A DNA stretch of 64,000 bases from Proteus sp. FME41 (GCF_014897315.1 NZ_JABUYL010000003.1:208352-272351); one strand, 5' to 3'. Positions 21,141 through 32,543 are shown, counted from the stretch's first letter. The notes: generated by a model from the sequence alone, not told the origin. Program-made: numbers and translations.

Positions 21141-21164
21141 ACCGGCTTATGCCGGTTTTTTGTT
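21141..21164 (+). terminator. rpsT terminator
   Basis: ACCGGC-TTAT-GCCGGT followed by TTTTTGTTTT. Confidence 0.9.
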
Positions 21165-21189
21165 TTCTACGCTTCTCATAAAATAATGA

Positions 21190-22107
21190 TTAATTTATCG
21201 CACTTTTCTTGTCGTCATTAAAAAGGGCAGAAAAATCGGTATTACAAACTCGCTGAACAGCGGGGTGTTGTATCATCCGCTCGGCAAAAATGACGTAGTA
21301 CTCTTCTTTTACAGAATCAAGAGTGCCAATTTCTTCGATATTACTCTTAGCAAACGTTTCATTGGTATACAGCGACGGCGCCACAAAAATAGCATTATGG
21401 TTTAATCCAAATGCTTTCATTAGTGCTGCATCATCAAACTCACCCAATATTTCTACTTGAAGATTCTTATTACGTATCCACGTTAATAAATGGCGGCCTA
21501 ACATAGAACGGCGCCCTGGAATTAACAGTTTTCTTTCTTCTAAACATTCTGGAAATGGTTTTTCAGGAAGAGGATGGCTACAGAAAAAACTCATATTACA
21601 TTCACCGAGTTTTACAGAAAATAGGCCTTCTTGCTGAGACGAATCCACGGGGCAATCGGATAAAATCATGTCGAGCTTATGTTGACTTAATTGCTCTAAT
21701 AATAATTCATGCGTTGATTCAAAACAGCGTAAGTGAATTTGCTCGTGATCAATAACCGCAGTTTCGAGCACTCGGCTCACCAACTGTTTTGATAATGCAT
21801 CCGCAACACCTACATCAAATAATAAGTTCGATTCACGACTATAGTTAACGATATCGAGCATCTCTTGACTAAGCATAAACATTTTATCCGCATAGCGAAA
21901 AATAAGCTGCCCTAATTCTGACGGGACTAAACCCCTGCCTTGGCGTTTAAACAGTTTGCCACCCAATCTTTCTTCTAATGCTTTAATTTGCCCTGTAATT
22001 GTCTGAGGTGTCAGATACAGCGCTTCTGCTGCACCTACAACAGATCCTTCTTTACATACATGCCAAAAATAATAAAGATGGTTAAAATTGAGATGTGACA
22101 CCCGCAT
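21190..22107 (-). CDS. nhaR: LysR-family transcriptional activator NhaR
   Basis: 305 residues (E. coli 301). Sodium-responsive activator of nhaA. N-terminal winged helix-turn-helix ([32 protein letters not shown], about 11-42) and LysR effector domain with [14 protein letters not shown] and the long conserved [19 protein letters not shown]. Start at ATG 22107 adds a few residues to the E. coli N-terminus. Downstream of nhaA on the same strand with a 195-bp gap, as in E. coli. Confidence 0.95.
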   Translation of the reverse strand: MRVSHLNFNHLYYFWHVCKEGSVVGAAEALYLTPQTITGQIKALEERLGGKLFKRQGRGLVPSELGQLIFRYADKMFMLSQEMLDIVNYSRESNLLFDVGVADALSKQLVSRVLETAVIDHEQIHLRCFESTHELLLEQLSQHKLDMILSDCPVDSSQQEGLFSVKLGECNMSFFCSHPLPEKPFPECLEERKLLIPGRRSMLGRHLLTWIRNKNLQVEILGEFDDAALMKAFGLNHNAIFVAPSLYTNETFAKSNIEEIGTLDSVKEEYYVIFAERMIQHPAVQRVCNTDFSALFNDDKKSAIN

Positions 22108-22302
22108 AGTTTCTTCCTTTCAACTTCTGTGTTCTAAGCACAGGCTATGTAATAACGCATTAGTGTGTGATTGGCTTTCCTTGCTTCCAATCCTCATAAA
22201 AACACCTACGGCACAATACAGAGTATTGCACCGTCGATTTAGAAATATAGCTCGGTATTTATAGTGTCGAGAAACTTAATTCCGTTATGTTTTTCTCTAA
22301 TT

Positions 22303-23475
22303 TTACTGCTTCTTTAATTTCGGTAAAACAGAGCGAAGTAGGAAATATCCCACAATTGCTGCCGCTGTTGAACCAATTAAAATACCAAGCTTAGAGTAGG
22401 TACTATAAGCCTCACCCGCCCCTTCAAATGCCAATCCTGCGATAAAGATAGACATAGTAAAACCGATACCACAAAGCACAGAAACAGCAAAGATTTGTTT
22501 AAGATTAATCGCATCTGGTAATTTTGCAATGCCTAGTTTTACCGAAACCCAACTAAAAAGGAAAATGCCAATCGGCTTACCTAAGAAAAGCCCTAATGCG
22601 ATCCCTACAGGTAATGTTGATAACATGCCCTCTACCGTCACACCATTTAAAGACACGCCTGCATTACTAAAAGCAAATAAAGGCAGTATTAAATAGGCAA
22701 CCCAAGGATATAAAACATGCTCTAACTCTTCAGAAGGTGATGCTCCTTCTTTATCTCTTAATGGGATAAGAAATCCAACAATGACACCTGCAATAGTGGC
22801 ATGAATACCTGATTTTAAAATACAGATCCATAAGATAAAACCAAGGATTAAGTAAGCTGCTGTATTACCCACTTTGCGCCAATTCATAATAAACAGCGCA
22901 AGTATAATCAAACCCGCTAGGGCTAATGGCATTAATGCAATGCTCTTTGAATAAAAGAGCGCAATAATCACAATCACGCCTAAATCATCAATAATTGCTA
23001 ATGCCAATAAGAACACTTTTAACTCAACCGGAACACGCTTACCTAATAACGCCATGACGCCCAATGCAAACGCAATATCCGTTGCTGCTGGAATTGCCCA
23101 ACCTTGTTGCCCTACTGTATCAGCATGATTAAACATCAAGTAAATCAATGCTGGAGCTAACATCCCCCCCACAGCAGCAATGGCAGGGAAAATAGCTCTA
23201 TCACGTTGAGCTAAGGAACCTTCTTTTAATTCACGTTTAACTTCTAACCCTACCACTAAGAAAAAGATAGCCATCAAGGCATCATTAACCCAAAGCAAAA
23301 GAGGCTTATCAAGTTCAAATGCACCAAACTTGATCATGATAGGAATAGATAAAAACTCATTATACAAAGCACTTAGAGGTGTATTCGCCATAATTAATGC
23401 GATAATTGCAGCAATAATCAGAAGAATACCACCTGATGCCTCTAATCTTAAAAATTGTCTAATAATTGCCGTCAT
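22303..23475 (-). CDS. nhaA: Na+/H+ antiporter NhaA
   Basis: 390 residues (E. coli 388). Electrogenic exchange of 2 H+ for 1 Na+ at the inner membrane, important at high pH and salt. About 12 helices; the ion-binding aspartate pair is in [17 protein letters not shown] (about 160-176) and the helix IV segment [12 protein letters not shown] (about 128-139) carries the T/D motif. Probably controlled by the NhaR gene downstream. Divergent from the EamA-type gene. Confidence 0.97.
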   Translation of the reverse strand: MTAIIRQFLRLEASGGILLIIAAIIALIMANTPLSALYNEFLSIPIMIKFGAFELDKPLLLWVNDALMAIFFLVVGLEVKRELKEGSLAQRDRAIFPAIAAVGGMLAPALIYLMFNHADTVGQQGWAIPAATDIAFALGVMALLGKRVPVELKVFLLALAIIDDLGVIVIIALFYSKSIALMPLALAGLIILALFIMNWRKVGNTAAYLILGFILWICILKSGIHATIAGVIVGFLIPLRDKEGASPSEELEHVLYPWVAYLILPLFAFSNAGVSLNGVTVEGMLSTLPVGIALGLFLGKPIGIFLFSWVSVKLGIAKLPDAINLKQIFAVSVLCGIGFTMSIFIAGLAFEGAGEAYSTYSKLGILIGSTAAAIVGYFLLRSVLPKLKKQ

Positions 23476-23924
23476 AATATTAACCTCAAAATCACTAATT
23501 TTGTTAATAATATGCTAATCATGGATTCGTAAAAAACAGATTATTTATGGATAATATATCGGTTTATCCGAGCCAAATGGAAAATATCAAGAGAAACAAG
23601 AAGAATAGTAATAACTAATCTATATTAGTTTATTATAAAAAATAATAATTTATAATTAAAAACAAGAAACATAATCATTTGATTAATATAAATTATTATC
23701 ACTAATTAATAAAAATAGACACCTTAACCTCCAAACAACTCCAATTGATATTTTTTCAAGGTAACCTATTTTTTATTATCAAAAATAACATCGTTTTTAT
23801 TCTTTATCTTTCAAAGATGTTAAGATTATAAAGAAAAAGAAAACGCTACATATTTTGCCACTTAACCACTGTGTTATTGTTATATTAAAACAATACCCAT
23901 TCTAGTATTAAGGTTTCTATTAAT
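23476..23924. other. divergent intergenic region nhaA / EamA gene
   Basis: About 450 bp, extremely AT-rich with many A and T tracts. It must contain the promoters of both divergent genes, but I see no convincing operator, RNA gene or coding frame. Confidence 0.5.
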
Positions 23925-24770
23925 ATGTCGATTACTGTTTTTATTGCCGTATTATTTGCTGCTATCTTTCATGCCTGTTGGAATGCACTGGTTAAAGTAG
24001 GCAGTGATCGATTTTTAGGGATCTCGTTACTCACTTTCTTTTCAGGTATTGTAACAATTCCCGCCTTATTTTGGGTTGGATTTCCCGAGGTTGGTGCATG
24101 GAAATGGCTTATTCTTTCTGTCCTATTTCATATTGGTTATACACTCTCTTTAAGCCGTTGTTATACCTTGGCTGATTTTAATCAGGTCTACCCGATTTCT
24201 CGAGGTAGTGCACCATTAATGACGGCCATTCTTGCCTTTTTTTTATTTCATGAAACGCTACCTGCGACGGGCTTAATTGGTATTTTATTGATCATTTTAG
24301 GGATTATTATTATTTCGCGTAGCAGGAAAATAGCCGCATTTAATTTACGTAAAGATGCGCTCTTTTTTGCGTTACTGACCGCATTATTTACCGCAAGTTA
24401 TACCTTATCTGACGGTAATGGCTCTCGTGTAGGTGAAACACCTTTTGCTTACATTTTGTGGTTATTCTTTTTAAATGGCATCACAATGTATTTGTTGGCA
24501 TTGTTGCGTTATCGCCAATATTTAACAGCCAAAATAAAAGATTATTGGAAGCCCGCACTTTTAGGCGGAGTGATGCAATTGGTGAGCTACGGCATTGTGA
24601 TATGGGCGATGAGCCATGCTTCTATTGTGTTGGTAGCAGCACTCAGAGAAACCAGTGTGCTATTTGCCATGGTCTTATCTGTTTATTTACTAAAAGAGCA
24701 ATTTAACCGTAAACAACTATTAGCGTGTTTCGTCATTTTATCCGGTATTATTGCGATTAAAATGGGATAA
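23925..24770 (+). CDS. EamA/DMT-superfamily membrane transporter
   Basis: 281 residues with ten predicted membrane helices arranged as two EamA repeats (about 1-130 and 140-281), each repeat ending in a short helix such as LIGILLIILGIIIIS or LLACFVILSGIIAIKMG. The DMT superfamily includes exporters of amino acids and metabolites and also uptake systems. The substrate cannot be read from the sequence. It is inserted between nhaA and dnaJ relative to the E. coli order and is convergent with dnaJ. Confidence 0.85.
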   Translation: MSITVFIAVLFAAIFHACWNALVKVGSDRFLGISLLTFFSGIVTIPALFWVGFPEVGAWKWLILSVLFHIGYTLSLSRCYTLADFNQVYPISRGSAPLMTAILAFFLFHETLPATGLIGILLIILGIIIISRSRKIAAFNLRKDALFFALLTALFTASYTLSDGNGSRVGETPFAYILWLFFLNGITMYLLALLRYRQYLTAKIKDYWKPALLGGVMQLVSYGIVIWAMSHASIVLVAALRETSVLFAMVLSVYLLKEQFNRKQLLACFVILSGIIAIKMG

Positions 24771-24790
24771 CAGTAAATATCTTTCAAATA

Positions 24791-24828
24791 AAAAGCCCTG
24801 ATGACAACACTTATCATCAGACCTTTTT
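24791..24828. terminator. bidirectional terminator EamA gene / dnaJ
   Basis: CTGATGA (24798-24804) and TCATCAG (24814-24820) form the stem, flanked by A-run and T-run, between two convergent genes. Confidence 0.75.
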
Positions 24829-24846
24829 GACTCTAGTAGTAAAAAA

Positions 24847-25974
24847 TTATTTGGTTAAATCATCAAAGAATTTTTTTACACCATCTAAGAAGCTTTTCGA
24901 GCGTGGCGTATTTTTTTCACCGCTTTTACCACCAAATGATTCACCGAGTTGTTGCATTAACTCTTTTTGTTTCTCATTCAGTTTAACTGGCGTTTCAACC
25001 ACAACGCGGCACATTAAGTCACCAATACTGCTACTACGTACTGATTTAACACCTTTGCCTTTCATGCGGAACATTTTGCCCGTTTGTGTTTCCGCTGGAA
25101 TTTTAAGGTTCACACGACCATCCAGTGTTGGGACTTCAATCTCCCCACCTAACGCAGCAACAGCAAAGTTAATTGGTACTTCACAATAAAGATTATTGCC
25201 ATCACGCTCAAATATGTGATGTTGACGAACATGTACCTGTACATATAAATCGCCCGCAGGTGCACCCTGTTCACCCGCCTCACCTTCACCACTTAAGCGA
25301 ATACGGTCGCCCGTATCAACGCCGGCTGGGATTTTGACAGACAAGGTTTTAGCACGCTCGACACGACCGTCACCATGACATTTAGAGCAAGGCTCTTTAA
25401 TCACTTTACCGCGACCATGACACGTTGGGCATGCTTGTTGTACGGTGAAGAAACCTTGGCGTAAATGAACCTGACCAGCACCATGACAGGTAGAACATGT
25501 TTCTGCCGATGTGCCTTCTTTAGCGCCACTACCGTGGCATTTATCACATGCTTCAAGTGTTGGTATACGAATTTCTTTCGTCACACCACGGACAGCTTCC
25601 TCAAGCGTTAATTCCATGTTGTACTGTAAGTCAGAACCGCGCGCTGCACGCTGTTGACGACGACCACCACCAAAAATATCGCCAAAAACATCACCAAAGA
25701 TATCACCAAAGTCAGCGCCGCCGCCACCTTGTCCACCAAATCCACCTTGCTCAAATGCAGCATGGCCATACTGGTCATAAGCCGCGCGTTTTTGAGCATC
25801 ATTTAAGATTTCGTAAGCTTCTTTAATTTCTTTAAACTTAGCTTCTGATTCTTTATCACCCTGATTACGGTCTGGGTGATATTTCATTGCTAAGCGTTTA
25901 TATGCGCGTTTAATTTCTTTTTCGTCGGCTGTTTTGCTTAAACCGAGTACTTCATAAAAATCTCTTTTTGCCAT
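24847..25974 (-). CDS. dnaJ: chaperone DnaJ (Hsp40)
   Basis: 375 residues (E. coli 376). J domain at 1-70 with HPD ([14 protein letters not shown]), a Gly/Phe-rich linker (about 75-110), the zinc domain with four CxxCxGxG repeats ([32 protein letters not shown]) and the C-terminal substrate domain. Stimulates DnaK ATPase and delivers substrates. Second gene of the dnaK-dnaJ operon, with a hairpin in the 105-bp gap. Confidence 0.98.
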   Translation of the reverse strand: MAKRDFYEVLGLSKTADEKEIKRAYKRLAMKYHPDRNQGDKESEAKFKEIKEAYEILNDAQKRAAYDQYGHAAFEQGGFGGQGGGGADFGDIFGDVFGDIFGGGRRQQRAARGSDLQYNMELTLEEAVRGVTKEIRIPTLEACDKCHGSGAKEGTSAETCSTCHGAGQVHLRQGFFTVQQACPTCHGRGKVIKEPCSKCHGDGRVERAKTLSVKIPAGVDTGDRIRLSGEGEAGEQGAPAGDLYVQVHVRQHHIFERDGNNLYCEVPINFAVAALGGEIEVPTLDGRVNLKIPAETQTGKMFRMKGKGVKSVRSSSIGDLMCRVVVETPVKLNEKQKELMQQLGESFGGKSGEKNTPRSKSFLDGVKKFFDDLTK

Positions 25975-25998
25975 TCTTGATTACCCTTGACATAAGCA

Positions 25999-26028
25999 CA
26001 CGGGCGTTGAGTTTCCTCGACGCCCGTG
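25999..26028 (-). repeat. dnaK-dnaJ intercistronic hairpin
   Basis: Thirteen-base arms (25999-26011 and 26016-26028) with one mismatch and, on the minus-strand RNA, a GAAA tetraloop. No T-run follows. Probably an mRNA-processing or stability element that helps set the DnaK:DnaJ ratio (inference). Confidence 0.6.
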
Positions 26029-26079
26029 CTCGGTATCAGTAACTATTCACAGGTGAGTTACCGCGGCCCGTTAAGGGCA

Positions 26080-28005
26080 TTATTTTTTGTCTTTGCCGTC
26101 AACTTCTTCAAATTCTGCATCAACAACATCGTCATCTTTCTTCGCACTGGCATCTGCGCCCGCAGCATTACCTGCGGCACCTGCTTGTGCTTGTTGTTGT
26201 GCGATCTCTAGCAGTTTTTCAGAAGCTTCAACTAATGCTTTAATTTTTGCTTCGATAGCGTCTTTATCTTCGCCTTTAGACGCAATTTCTAACTCACTTA
26301 CCGCTTTTTCGATAGCTTCTTTATCGTTCGCTGGTAATTTATCACCGGCTTCTTCAATTTGTTTACGAGTACCGTGAACTAATTGGTCTGCTTGGTTACG
26401 AGTTTGCACTAATTCTTCAAACTTACGGTCCGCTTCTGCATTAGCTTCTGCATCACGTACCATTTTTTGGATCTCTTCTTCATTTAAGCCAGAAGACGCT
26501 TTAATCGTGATATTTTGCTCACGACCGCTGTTTTTATCTTTAGCAGAAACATGCAAGATACCATCAGCATCGATATCAAAAGTTACTTCGATTTGTGGCA
26601 TACCACGAGGTGCTGATTGAATACCGTCTAAGTTAAACTGACCCAGTGATTTATTGTCATTTGCACGTTTACGCTCACCTTGTAATACGTGAATTGTTAC
26701 TGCAGATTGGTTATCTTCTGCGGTAGAGAACACTTGGCTATGTTTAGTTGGGATTGTGGTATTTTTCGCAATCAGGGAAGTCATAACACCGCCCATTGTT
26801 TCAATACCTAAAGACAGTGGTGTTACGTCAAGTAACAGAACGTCTTTAACATCACCCGCTAATACACCACCTTGAACAGCCGCACCCATTGCAACTGCTT
26901 CATCAGGGTTAACGTCTTTACGTGGTTCTTTACCAAAGAAGTCAGCAACGGTTTTTTGAACCATTGGCATACGTGTTTGACCACCAACTAGAATAACATC
27001 GTTAACTTCGCTAACTTTCAGACCGGCATCTTCTAAAGCAACACGAACAGGTTCCATTGAACGCTTAACTAAATCTTCAACTAACGATTCTAATTTTGCA
27101 CGAGTTACTTTGATATTTAAATGTTTAGGGCCTGTTGCATCAGCTGTCACATAAGGCAAGTTAACATCCGTTTGTTGTGCTGAAGATAATTCAATTTTTG
27201 CTTTTTCAGCCGCTTCTTTCAGACGTTGCATTGCTAATGGATCATTACGCAGGTCAATGCCTTGTTCTTTCTTAAATTCATCAACTAAATAGTTAATTAA
27301 ACGGCTATCGAAGTCTTCACCACCTAAGTGAGTATCACCATTTGTTGATAAAACTTCATATGTTTTTTCGCCATCAACTTCATCAATTTCGATGATAGAG
27401 ATATCGAATGTACCACCACCTAAGTCATAAACGGCGATAGTACGGTTACCCACTTCACGGTCTAAACCGTAAGCCAGTGCTGCCGCAGTTGGTTCGTTAA
27501 TAATACGTTTAACTTCTAAGCCTGCGATACGGCCTGCATCTTTAGTTGCTTGGCGTTGCGCATCATTAAAGTAAGCAGGCACAGTAATAACTGCTTCTGT
27601 AATTGTTTCACCTAAATAGTCTTCTGCTGTTTTTTTCATTTTTTTCAGTACTTCAGCAGAAACTTGTGGTGGCGCCATTTTATCATTACGTGCTTCAATC
27701 CAAGCGTCGCCATTATCAGCCTTAACAATTTTATAAGGCATGATAGAAACGTCACGTTGAACTTCTTCCTCTTCAAAACGACGACCAATCAAACGTTTGA
27801 TGGCAAATAAAGTATTTTGTGGGTTAGTCACCGCCTGACGTTTTGCTGGCTGACCAACTAAAATCTCACCATCTTGTGCATAAGCAACGATTGAAGGAGT
27901 AGTACGATCGCCCTCACTGTTTTCAATAACCCGGGCAGTTTTGCCATCCATTACAGCAACACAAGAGTTAGTTGTACCCAGGTCAATACCAATAATTTTA
28001 CCCAT
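26080..28005 (-). CDS. dnaK: chaperone DnaK (Hsp70)
   Basis: 641 residues (E. coli 638). ATPase domain 1-385 begins [17 protein letters not shown]; phosphate loops [12 protein letters not shown] and LVGGQTRMP are present; the linker [15 protein letters not shown] leads into the substrate domain; the C-terminus ends EEVDGKDKK, as in enterobacterial DnaK. Central heat-shock chaperone and regulator of sigma-32. A sigma-32 type promoter lies 46-74 bp upstream, and dnaJ follows. Confidence 0.99.
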   Translation of the reverse strand: MGKIIGIDLGTTNSCVAVMDGKTARVIENSEGDRTTPSIVAYAQDGEILVGQPAKRQAVTNPQNTLFAIKRLIGRRFEEEEVQRDVSIMPYKIVKADNGDAWIEARNDKMAPPQVSAEVLKKMKKTAEDYLGETITEAVITVPAYFNDAQRQATKDAGRIAGLEVKRIINEPTAAALAYGLDREVGNRTIAVYDLGGGTFDISIIEIDEVDGEKTYEVLSTNGDTHLGGEDFDSRLINYLVDEFKKEQGIDLRNDPLAMQRLKEAAEKAKIELSSAQQTDVNLPYVTADATGPKHLNIKVTRAKLESLVEDLVKRSMEPVRVALEDAGLKVSEVNDVILVGGQTRMPMVQKTVADFFGKEPRKDVNPDEAVAMGAAVQGGVLAGDVKDVLLLDVTPLSLGIETMGGVMTSLIAKNTTIPTKHSQVFSTAEDNQSAVTIHVLQGERKRANDNKSLGQFNLDGIQSAPRGMPQIEVTFDIDADGILHVSAKDKNSGREQNITIKASSGLNEEEIQKMVRDAEANAEADRKFEELVQTRNQADQLVHGTRKQIEEAGDKLPANDKEAIEKAVSELEIASKGEDKDAIEAKIKALVEASEKLLEIAQQQAQAGAAGNAAGADASAKKDDDVVDAEFEEVDGKDKK

Positions 28006-28050
28006 TTAAACGCCTCCAAAGAGAATTCTTTATCAATTTGACTACCAATC

Positions 28051-28079
28051 TATATGAGGATGAATATTCATTTTTCAAG
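28051..28079 (-). promoter_or_regulatory. sigma-32 heat-shock promoter of dnaKJ
   Basis: On the minus strand CTTGAAA (28079-28073), 13 bp, CCTCATATA (28059-28051), close to the sigma-32 consensus CTTGAAA-N13/14-CCCCATNT. Confidence 0.8.
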
Positions 28080-28441
28080 TCAAAAATTAATAGACTTAAC
28101 AACATCATCTCAAAGCGGATATAAAATCAACGCCACTCAATAGTGGTAATTGCAGTTGAAAAGAAGATGGGGTCATAAATACATTCATCAAGGGGAATAA
28201 TGAAAAAAAATGCAAAAAATGCGAAAAACTTGAGTGCACTTAAAAATAAAAAATAAAAAACACTTAAAATTCAATGAATTAACAAAACAAATAAATGTAT
28301 TTTTACTTACTAATAAAAACACTTTTAAGATTAGCCTTAAAATAGGCACGTAACCCATTGAAAAACTTTATTTTTATAAAAAATAAAAAAGTGAAATAAA
28401 ATATCTATTCAATATTACGGTAAAAGAGATCAAACAGAAAT

Positions 28442-28514
28442 GAGGTTATTTTTCGCACTTATTGAATAACTTTTTTTTCAATCAATGTTGTTGATTAATA
28501 ACAAAAATAACCTC
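28442..28514. repeat. long-arm inverted repeat in the mog-dnaK gap
   Basis: Perfect 12-bp arms GAGGTTATTTTT (28442-28453) and AAAAATAACCTC (28503-28514), 49 bp apart, with a smaller inverted repeat AATCAA/TTGATT inside. It starts 10 bp after the mog stop. The remaining gap (28080-28441) is AT-rich and shows no gene. Confidence 0.55.
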
Positions 28515-28523
28515 TTAAATAGT

Positions 28524-29111
28524 TTACTCAGAAAGAGGACGACGAGCCGATTTAGGTCTAAATGCCGCAACAATATCTTCATTGGTTTCAATATAAGGGC
28601 CATCTAACAGTTGAATGCAATAAGGAACGCTGGCAAAAATACCACTCACAATCACTTTCCCTTCGCTGTCTTTTAAGCCTTCCAGTGTTTCTGCAATTGC
28701 CTTCGGCTGACCAGGTAAATTTAAAATTAAGGCTTGGTTACGAATAACGCCAACTTGGCGAGACAAAATCGCTGTTGGAACAAATTTCAGACTAATTTGA
28801 CGCATCTGTTCACCAAAACCAGGCATTTCTCTATCCGCAATAGCCAATGTTGCATCAGGGGTAACATCACGACGAGCGGGGCCTGTTCCCCCAGTTGTTA
28901 GCACTAAGTGGCAACCTGTTTCATCGACAAGCTCACACAGTGTTTGTTCAATCATTAATTGCTCATCAGGGATTAAACGTGATTCGATATGAAAAGGTGT
29001 AGTTAGCGCAGCGTTTAGCCAAGCCTCTAAAGCGGGTAAACCTTTATCTTCATAAACCCCACTTGATGCGCGATCAGAAACAGATACTAATCCTATACGT
29101 AATTCATTCAT
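28524..29111 (-). CDS. mog: molybdopterin adenylyltransferase
   Basis: 195 residues, identical in length to E. coli Mog. Activates molybdopterin by adenylation before molybdate insertion. Motifs: RIGLVSVSDRASSGVYEDKG at the N-terminus, VLTTGGTGPARRDVTPDAT (about 72-90) and LILNLPGQPKAI (about 142). Start set at ATG 29111 (MNELRIG), with GAGG 8 bp upstream, rather than the frame's first ATG at 29123. Confidence 0.97.
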   Translation of the reverse strand: MNELRIGLVSVSDRASSGVYEDKGLPALEAWLNAALTTPFHIESRLIPDEQLMIEQTLCELVDETGCHLVLTTGGTGPARRDVTPDATLAIADREMPGFGEQMRQISLKFVPTAILSRQVGVIRNQALILNLPGQPKAIAETLEGLKDSEGKVIVSGIFASVPYCIQLLDGPYIETNEDIVAAFRPKSARRPLSE

Positions 29112-29281
29112 ATCAAACCTCAATTAATCAATAACCATCTAACTTGCGCGCAGATATTACCATGAGAACACAAGAGAATTAAAAATAATCTCACTATATT
29201 ACTGATATTTAATATTTGATTATTGAGAATAGATAATAAAAAAATGATAACAATCTATTTTTATTTCCTTTAAACAAAATA

Positions 29282-29305
29282 GTAAAAAGGGAGCATAAGC
29301 TCCCT
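29282..29305 (-). terminator. terminator of the Sel1-repeat gene
   Basis: Minus strand GGGAGC-TTAT-GCTCCC followed by TTTTTACT, about 30 bp after the stop. Confidence 0.8.
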
Positions 29306-29335
29306 CTCTTTAATCTTGAACAATATTAATTAATA

Positions 29336-30319
29336 TTACTCATCAATATATTTAACCATATAAGAAGCGGCTAATTTTTTCGCTTCGGCTAATTGTGCAG
29401 CATTTAATGCACGAGCCGTACGTTTTAACATCGCTTCATCACCATCGCCATTTTCAACAGCAATAGTGAACCATGCATAGGCTTCTTTCAGGTCACGTTT
29501 AACGCCTTTACCGTAATAATAGTTTAGTGCAAGGTTATTTTGTGCCAGACCATTACCTTGAATAGCAGATTTTCTGTACCACTCGACGGCTTTACGTGCA
29601 TCTTTCGCCACACCATCACCTTCATCGTACATCACACCTAAGTTATTTTGTGCATCACGATTACCTTGGTTGGCGGCTTTGGTGTACCAGAACACGGCTT
29701 TAGTTCCATTACGCTCTACACCTTCACCATCATCATAAGAGACAGCGAGATTATATTGCGCATCAGAGTGACCTTGTTCTGCTGCTTTTGTATACCAAAC
29801 AACTGCTTTTTCATGATCTTGCGCGACACCAATACCTTCGTCATAAGAGATACCGAGGTTATATTGTGCATCGCTATCACCTTGCTCACCGGCTTTGGTG
29901 TACCAATACACGGCTTTTTCATGGTCTTGTTCTACACCGTCGCCATCGTCATAAGAGACAGCAAGGTTATACTGCGCTAAAGAAACGCCTTGAAGCGCTG
30001 ATTTGTTATACCAATAAACGGCTTTTTCTGCATCACGATCAATTTCATCACTCATGTCATACATCAGTGCTAAATTTAATTGTGCTTCAGCATGACCTTG
30101 CTCTGCTGCTTTGGTATACCATTCCAGCGCTTTTTGTGCATCTTGCTCAACACCTTCACCATTCTCATATTTTACCCCAAGCTGATATTGAGATGCTGAA
30201 TTTCCACCTTCAGCACTTTTCTCAATTGCAGGTAAAGAGAAAGCCGTTTTACTCTCTGCCATTGCAGCGCCACTAAAAAATAACGATGCAAGTACCGTTG
30301 CCAAGACAATCTTTTTCAT
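29336..30319 (-). CDS. exported Sel1-like (TPR-type) repeat protein
   Basis: 327 residues. A signal peptide (MKKIVLATVLASLFFSGAAMA, 1-21) is followed by seven Sel1-like repeats of 36 residues (about 32-285), each of the form A(Q)YNLGVxYxxGxGVxxDxxKAVxWYTKAAxQG. Sel1 repeats are helical pairs that mediate protein-protein contacts; in Gram-negative bacteria such exported proteins are often adaptors or stress or virulence factors. Specific function unknown. The central repeats are very alike at DNA level, a sign of recent repeat copying. It sits between mog and talB, where E. coli has no such gene, and has its own terminator. Confidence 0.9.
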   Translation of the reverse strand: MKKIVLATVLASLFFSGAAMAESKTAFSLPAIEKSAEGGNSASQYQLGVKYENGEGVEQDAQKALEWYTKAAEQGHAEAQLNLALMYDMSDEIDRDAEKAVYWYNKSALQGVSLAQYNLAVSYDDGDGVEQDHEKAVYWYTKAGEQGDSDAQYNLGISYDEGIGVAQDHEKAVVWYTKAAEQGHSDAQYNLAVSYDDGEGVERNGTKAVFWYTKAANQGNRDAQNNLGVMYDEGDGVAKDARKAVEWYRKSAIQGNGLAQNNLALNYYYGKGVKRDLKEAYAWFTIAVENGDGDEAMLKRTARALNAAQLAEAKKLAASYMVKYIDE

Positions 30320-30440
30320 AATTCACCAATAATAAATAGAGTATTTTAATAATATATTTTTATAATTATTACTGGATAAATAATATATTCCAATCAATTT
30401 AATCTTAAAATTTGCTTAAATGTTATTTTGAGAGGGAAAA

Positions 30441-30474
30441 AATGAAAATACCCACCTGTATAAGATGGGTATTT
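30441..30474 (-). terminator. talB terminator
   Basis: Inverted repeat AAATACCCA (30446-30454) and TGGGTATTT (30466-30474), followed on the minus strand by TCATTTTTTCC. Confidence 0.75.
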
Positions 30475-30502
30475 AAGATTTTTATAAGAATTTAACGACG
30501 AA

Positions 30503-31456
30503 TTATAATAAATCCGCAATCATTTTCTCTAATTTTTCCTGATCGACAGCAAATTTACGAATACCGTCAGATAATTTATCTACCGCCATTGGGTCAGCAT
30601 TGTGATCCCAATAGAACTGAGCTTCTGTGATAGCCTCAGGACGTGCTTTCACTTCGCCTTTGTAAGATAATTTATGTTCAACTTCGCCTTCAGTTTCTGA
30701 TAATTCTTTTAACAGTGCTGGAGCGATAGTTAAACGATCACAACCGGCTAATTCTAAAATCTCACCCATATTACGGAAGCTTGCGCCCATAACCACAGTG
30801 TTATAACCGTGTTGTTTGTAATAGTTGTAGATTTCAGTAACAGAAATAACACCTGGATCTTCTGCTGGTGTGAATTCTTTTTTATCTGTATTGGCTTTAT
30901 ACCAATCCATGATACGACCAACAAATGGAGAAATCAGGTAAACACCTGCTTCAGCACATGCACGCGCTTGAGCAAAAGAGAACAGTAAAGTTAGGTTACA
31001 GTTGATCCCTTCTTTTTCTAATTGCTCAGCAGCACGAATACCCTGCCAAGTTGAAGCTAATTTAATAAGAATACGCTCGTTGCTGATACCTGCATCGTTA
31101 TAAAGCTTCATTAAATGACGTGCTTTTTCGATACATGCTTGAGTGTCATAAGACAGACGCGCATCAACTTCTGTTGAGATACGGCCAGGGATCAGTTTTA
31201 AAATTTCTAAACCGATATTTACGGCCAGTTTGTCACAAGCATCAACGACTTGTTGTTCACGAGAATCACTTTGTGAACGAGCCCATTCAATCGCTTCATC
31301 AATTAATTTACGATATTCAGGAATTTGAGCTGCATTTAAAATTAAAGAGGGGTTGGTAGTTGCGTCTTGTGGCTGATACAGTTTCATTGCTGCGATGTCG
31401 CCAGTGTCAGCAACAACTGTTGTCAGTTTACGCAAAGAAGTCAATTTGTTGGTCAT
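30503..31456 (-). CDS. talB: transaldolase
   Basis: 317 residues, as E. coli TalB. Transfers dihydroxyacetone units in the non-oxidative pentose phosphate pathway. [10 protein letters not shown] (about 30-39) and the Schiff-base lysine segment [15 protein letters not shown] (about 127-141) are present. Single gene, same strand as dnaK, with terminator downstream. Confidence 0.98.
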   Translation of the reverse strand: MTNKLTSLRKLTTVVADTGDIAAMKLYQPQDATTNPSLILNAAQIPEYRKLIDEAIEWARSQSDSREQQVVDACDKLAVNIGLEILKLIPGRISTEVDARLSYDTQACIEKARHLMKLYNDAGISNERILIKLASTWQGIRAAEQLEKEGINCNLTLLFSFAQARACAEAGVYLISPFVGRIMDWYKANTDKKEFTPAEDPGVISVTEIYNYYKQHGYNTVVMGASFRNMGEILELAGCDRLTIAPALLKELSETEGEVEHKLSYKGEVKARPEAITEAQFYWDHNADPMAVDKLSDGIRKFAVDQEKLEKMIADLL

Positions 31457-31760
31457 TTTGTTTATCTCATCTACTAGGTAAATCTGTTTGCAGTCACCTG
31501 CGGATATCTATTGATAATAACATGGACTGCTCACACTACAAGACGCTTAGATTCATACAAAGCAATTATTTGAATGCCAAACGTTTTCGCAAAACAAAAG
31601 CGGAAAAAAACAGAAGAAAATCACAAGCTGAATCGTTTAAATTATCGATATTTACGTCAACTAGAGAAAACCATTGTTTTTTCCTATTACTCTAATTTAG
31701 CCTATTATCGAAAGAATTTGCTATATTTGACCAACATTAAAATAACGTATCGAGGGAATT
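31457..31760. other. divergent intergenic region talB / yaaA
   Basis: 304 bp. Promoters for both genes must lie here; no specific operator or RNA gene was recognised. Short open frames present have no ribosome-binding site or family features. Confidence 0.45.
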
Positions 31761-32543
31761 ATGCTAATCACTATTTCACCTGCTAAAACACTGGATTTTG
31801 AATCGCCTTTAGCAACAACGCATTTCACTCAACCTGAATTGCTAGAATATTCCCAACAACTTATTGAAGAGTGTCGAAAATTATCATCCAGTGATATCGC
31901 AAGTTTAATGAAAATAAGTGATAAGCTCGCGGGATTAAATGCGGCACGTTTTGGTGAATGGCAACCTCATTTTACACCAGAGAATGCACGCCAAGCTATT
32001 TTGGCATTTAAAGGCGATGTTTATACAGGTATGCAAGCTGAACATTTTTCAGACGATGATTTTCAATTTGCTCAACAGCATTTACGGATGCTTTCAGGTT
32101 TATACGGTGTATTACGCCCCCTTGATTTAATGCAGCCTTATCGTCTTGAAATGGGCATAAAACTAAAAAATAAAAAAGGCAGTGATTTATACCAATTTTG
32201 GGGAAATACCATAACAGAAGCGTTAAACAAAGCACTTGAGGAACAAGATGATCATATTTTGGTTAATTTAGCTTCCGATGAATATTTTAAATCAGTTAAC
32301 CCCAAAAAACTGAATGCAGATATTATTAAACCTATCTTCTTGGATGAAAAAAATGGCAAATATAAAGTGATTAGCTTTTACGCAAAAAAAGCGAGAGGTT
32401 TAATGAGTCGCTTTATTATTCAAGAAAAACTGACTGATAAAGCACAACTTAAAGAGTTTGATCTTGAAGGTTACCAGTTTAATTCAGCAGAATCGCAAGG
32501 TAATACCTTAGTATTTAAACGAACTGAGTCTATGACTAAATAA
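31761..32543 (+). CDS. yaaA: YaaA family protein, peroxide stress protection
   Basis: 260 residues (E. coli 258). YaaA lowers intracellular free iron during hydrogen peroxide stress in E. coli and is in the OxyR regulon. Family features: [45 protein letters not shown] and the C-terminal FKRTES. Convergent with thrC across a strong shared terminator. Confidence 0.95.
   Translation: MLITISPAKTLDFESPLATTHFTQPELLEYSQQLIEECRKLSSSDIASLMKISDKLAGLNAARFGEWQPHFTPENARQAILAFKGDVYTGMQAEHFSDDDFQFAQQHLRMLSGLYGVLRPLDLMQPYRLEMGIKLKNKKGSDLYQFWGNTITEALNKALEEQDDHILVNLASDEYFKSVNPKKLNADIIKPIFLDEKNGKYKVISFYAKKARGLMSRFIIQEKLTDKAQLKEFDLEGYQFNSAESQGNTLVFKRTESMTK

Noticed and set aside
29400..30200. Regular 108-bp repeats considered as a CRISPR or satellite array
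   Set aside because: The period is three times 36 codons and lies in frame within a secreted Sel1 protein; no unique spacers.
29648..30276. Long plus-strand frames opposite the Sel1-repeat gene
   Set aside because: They mirror the 36-residue repeat on the antisense strand, are rich in His/Tyr/Leu runs and have no ribosome-binding site.
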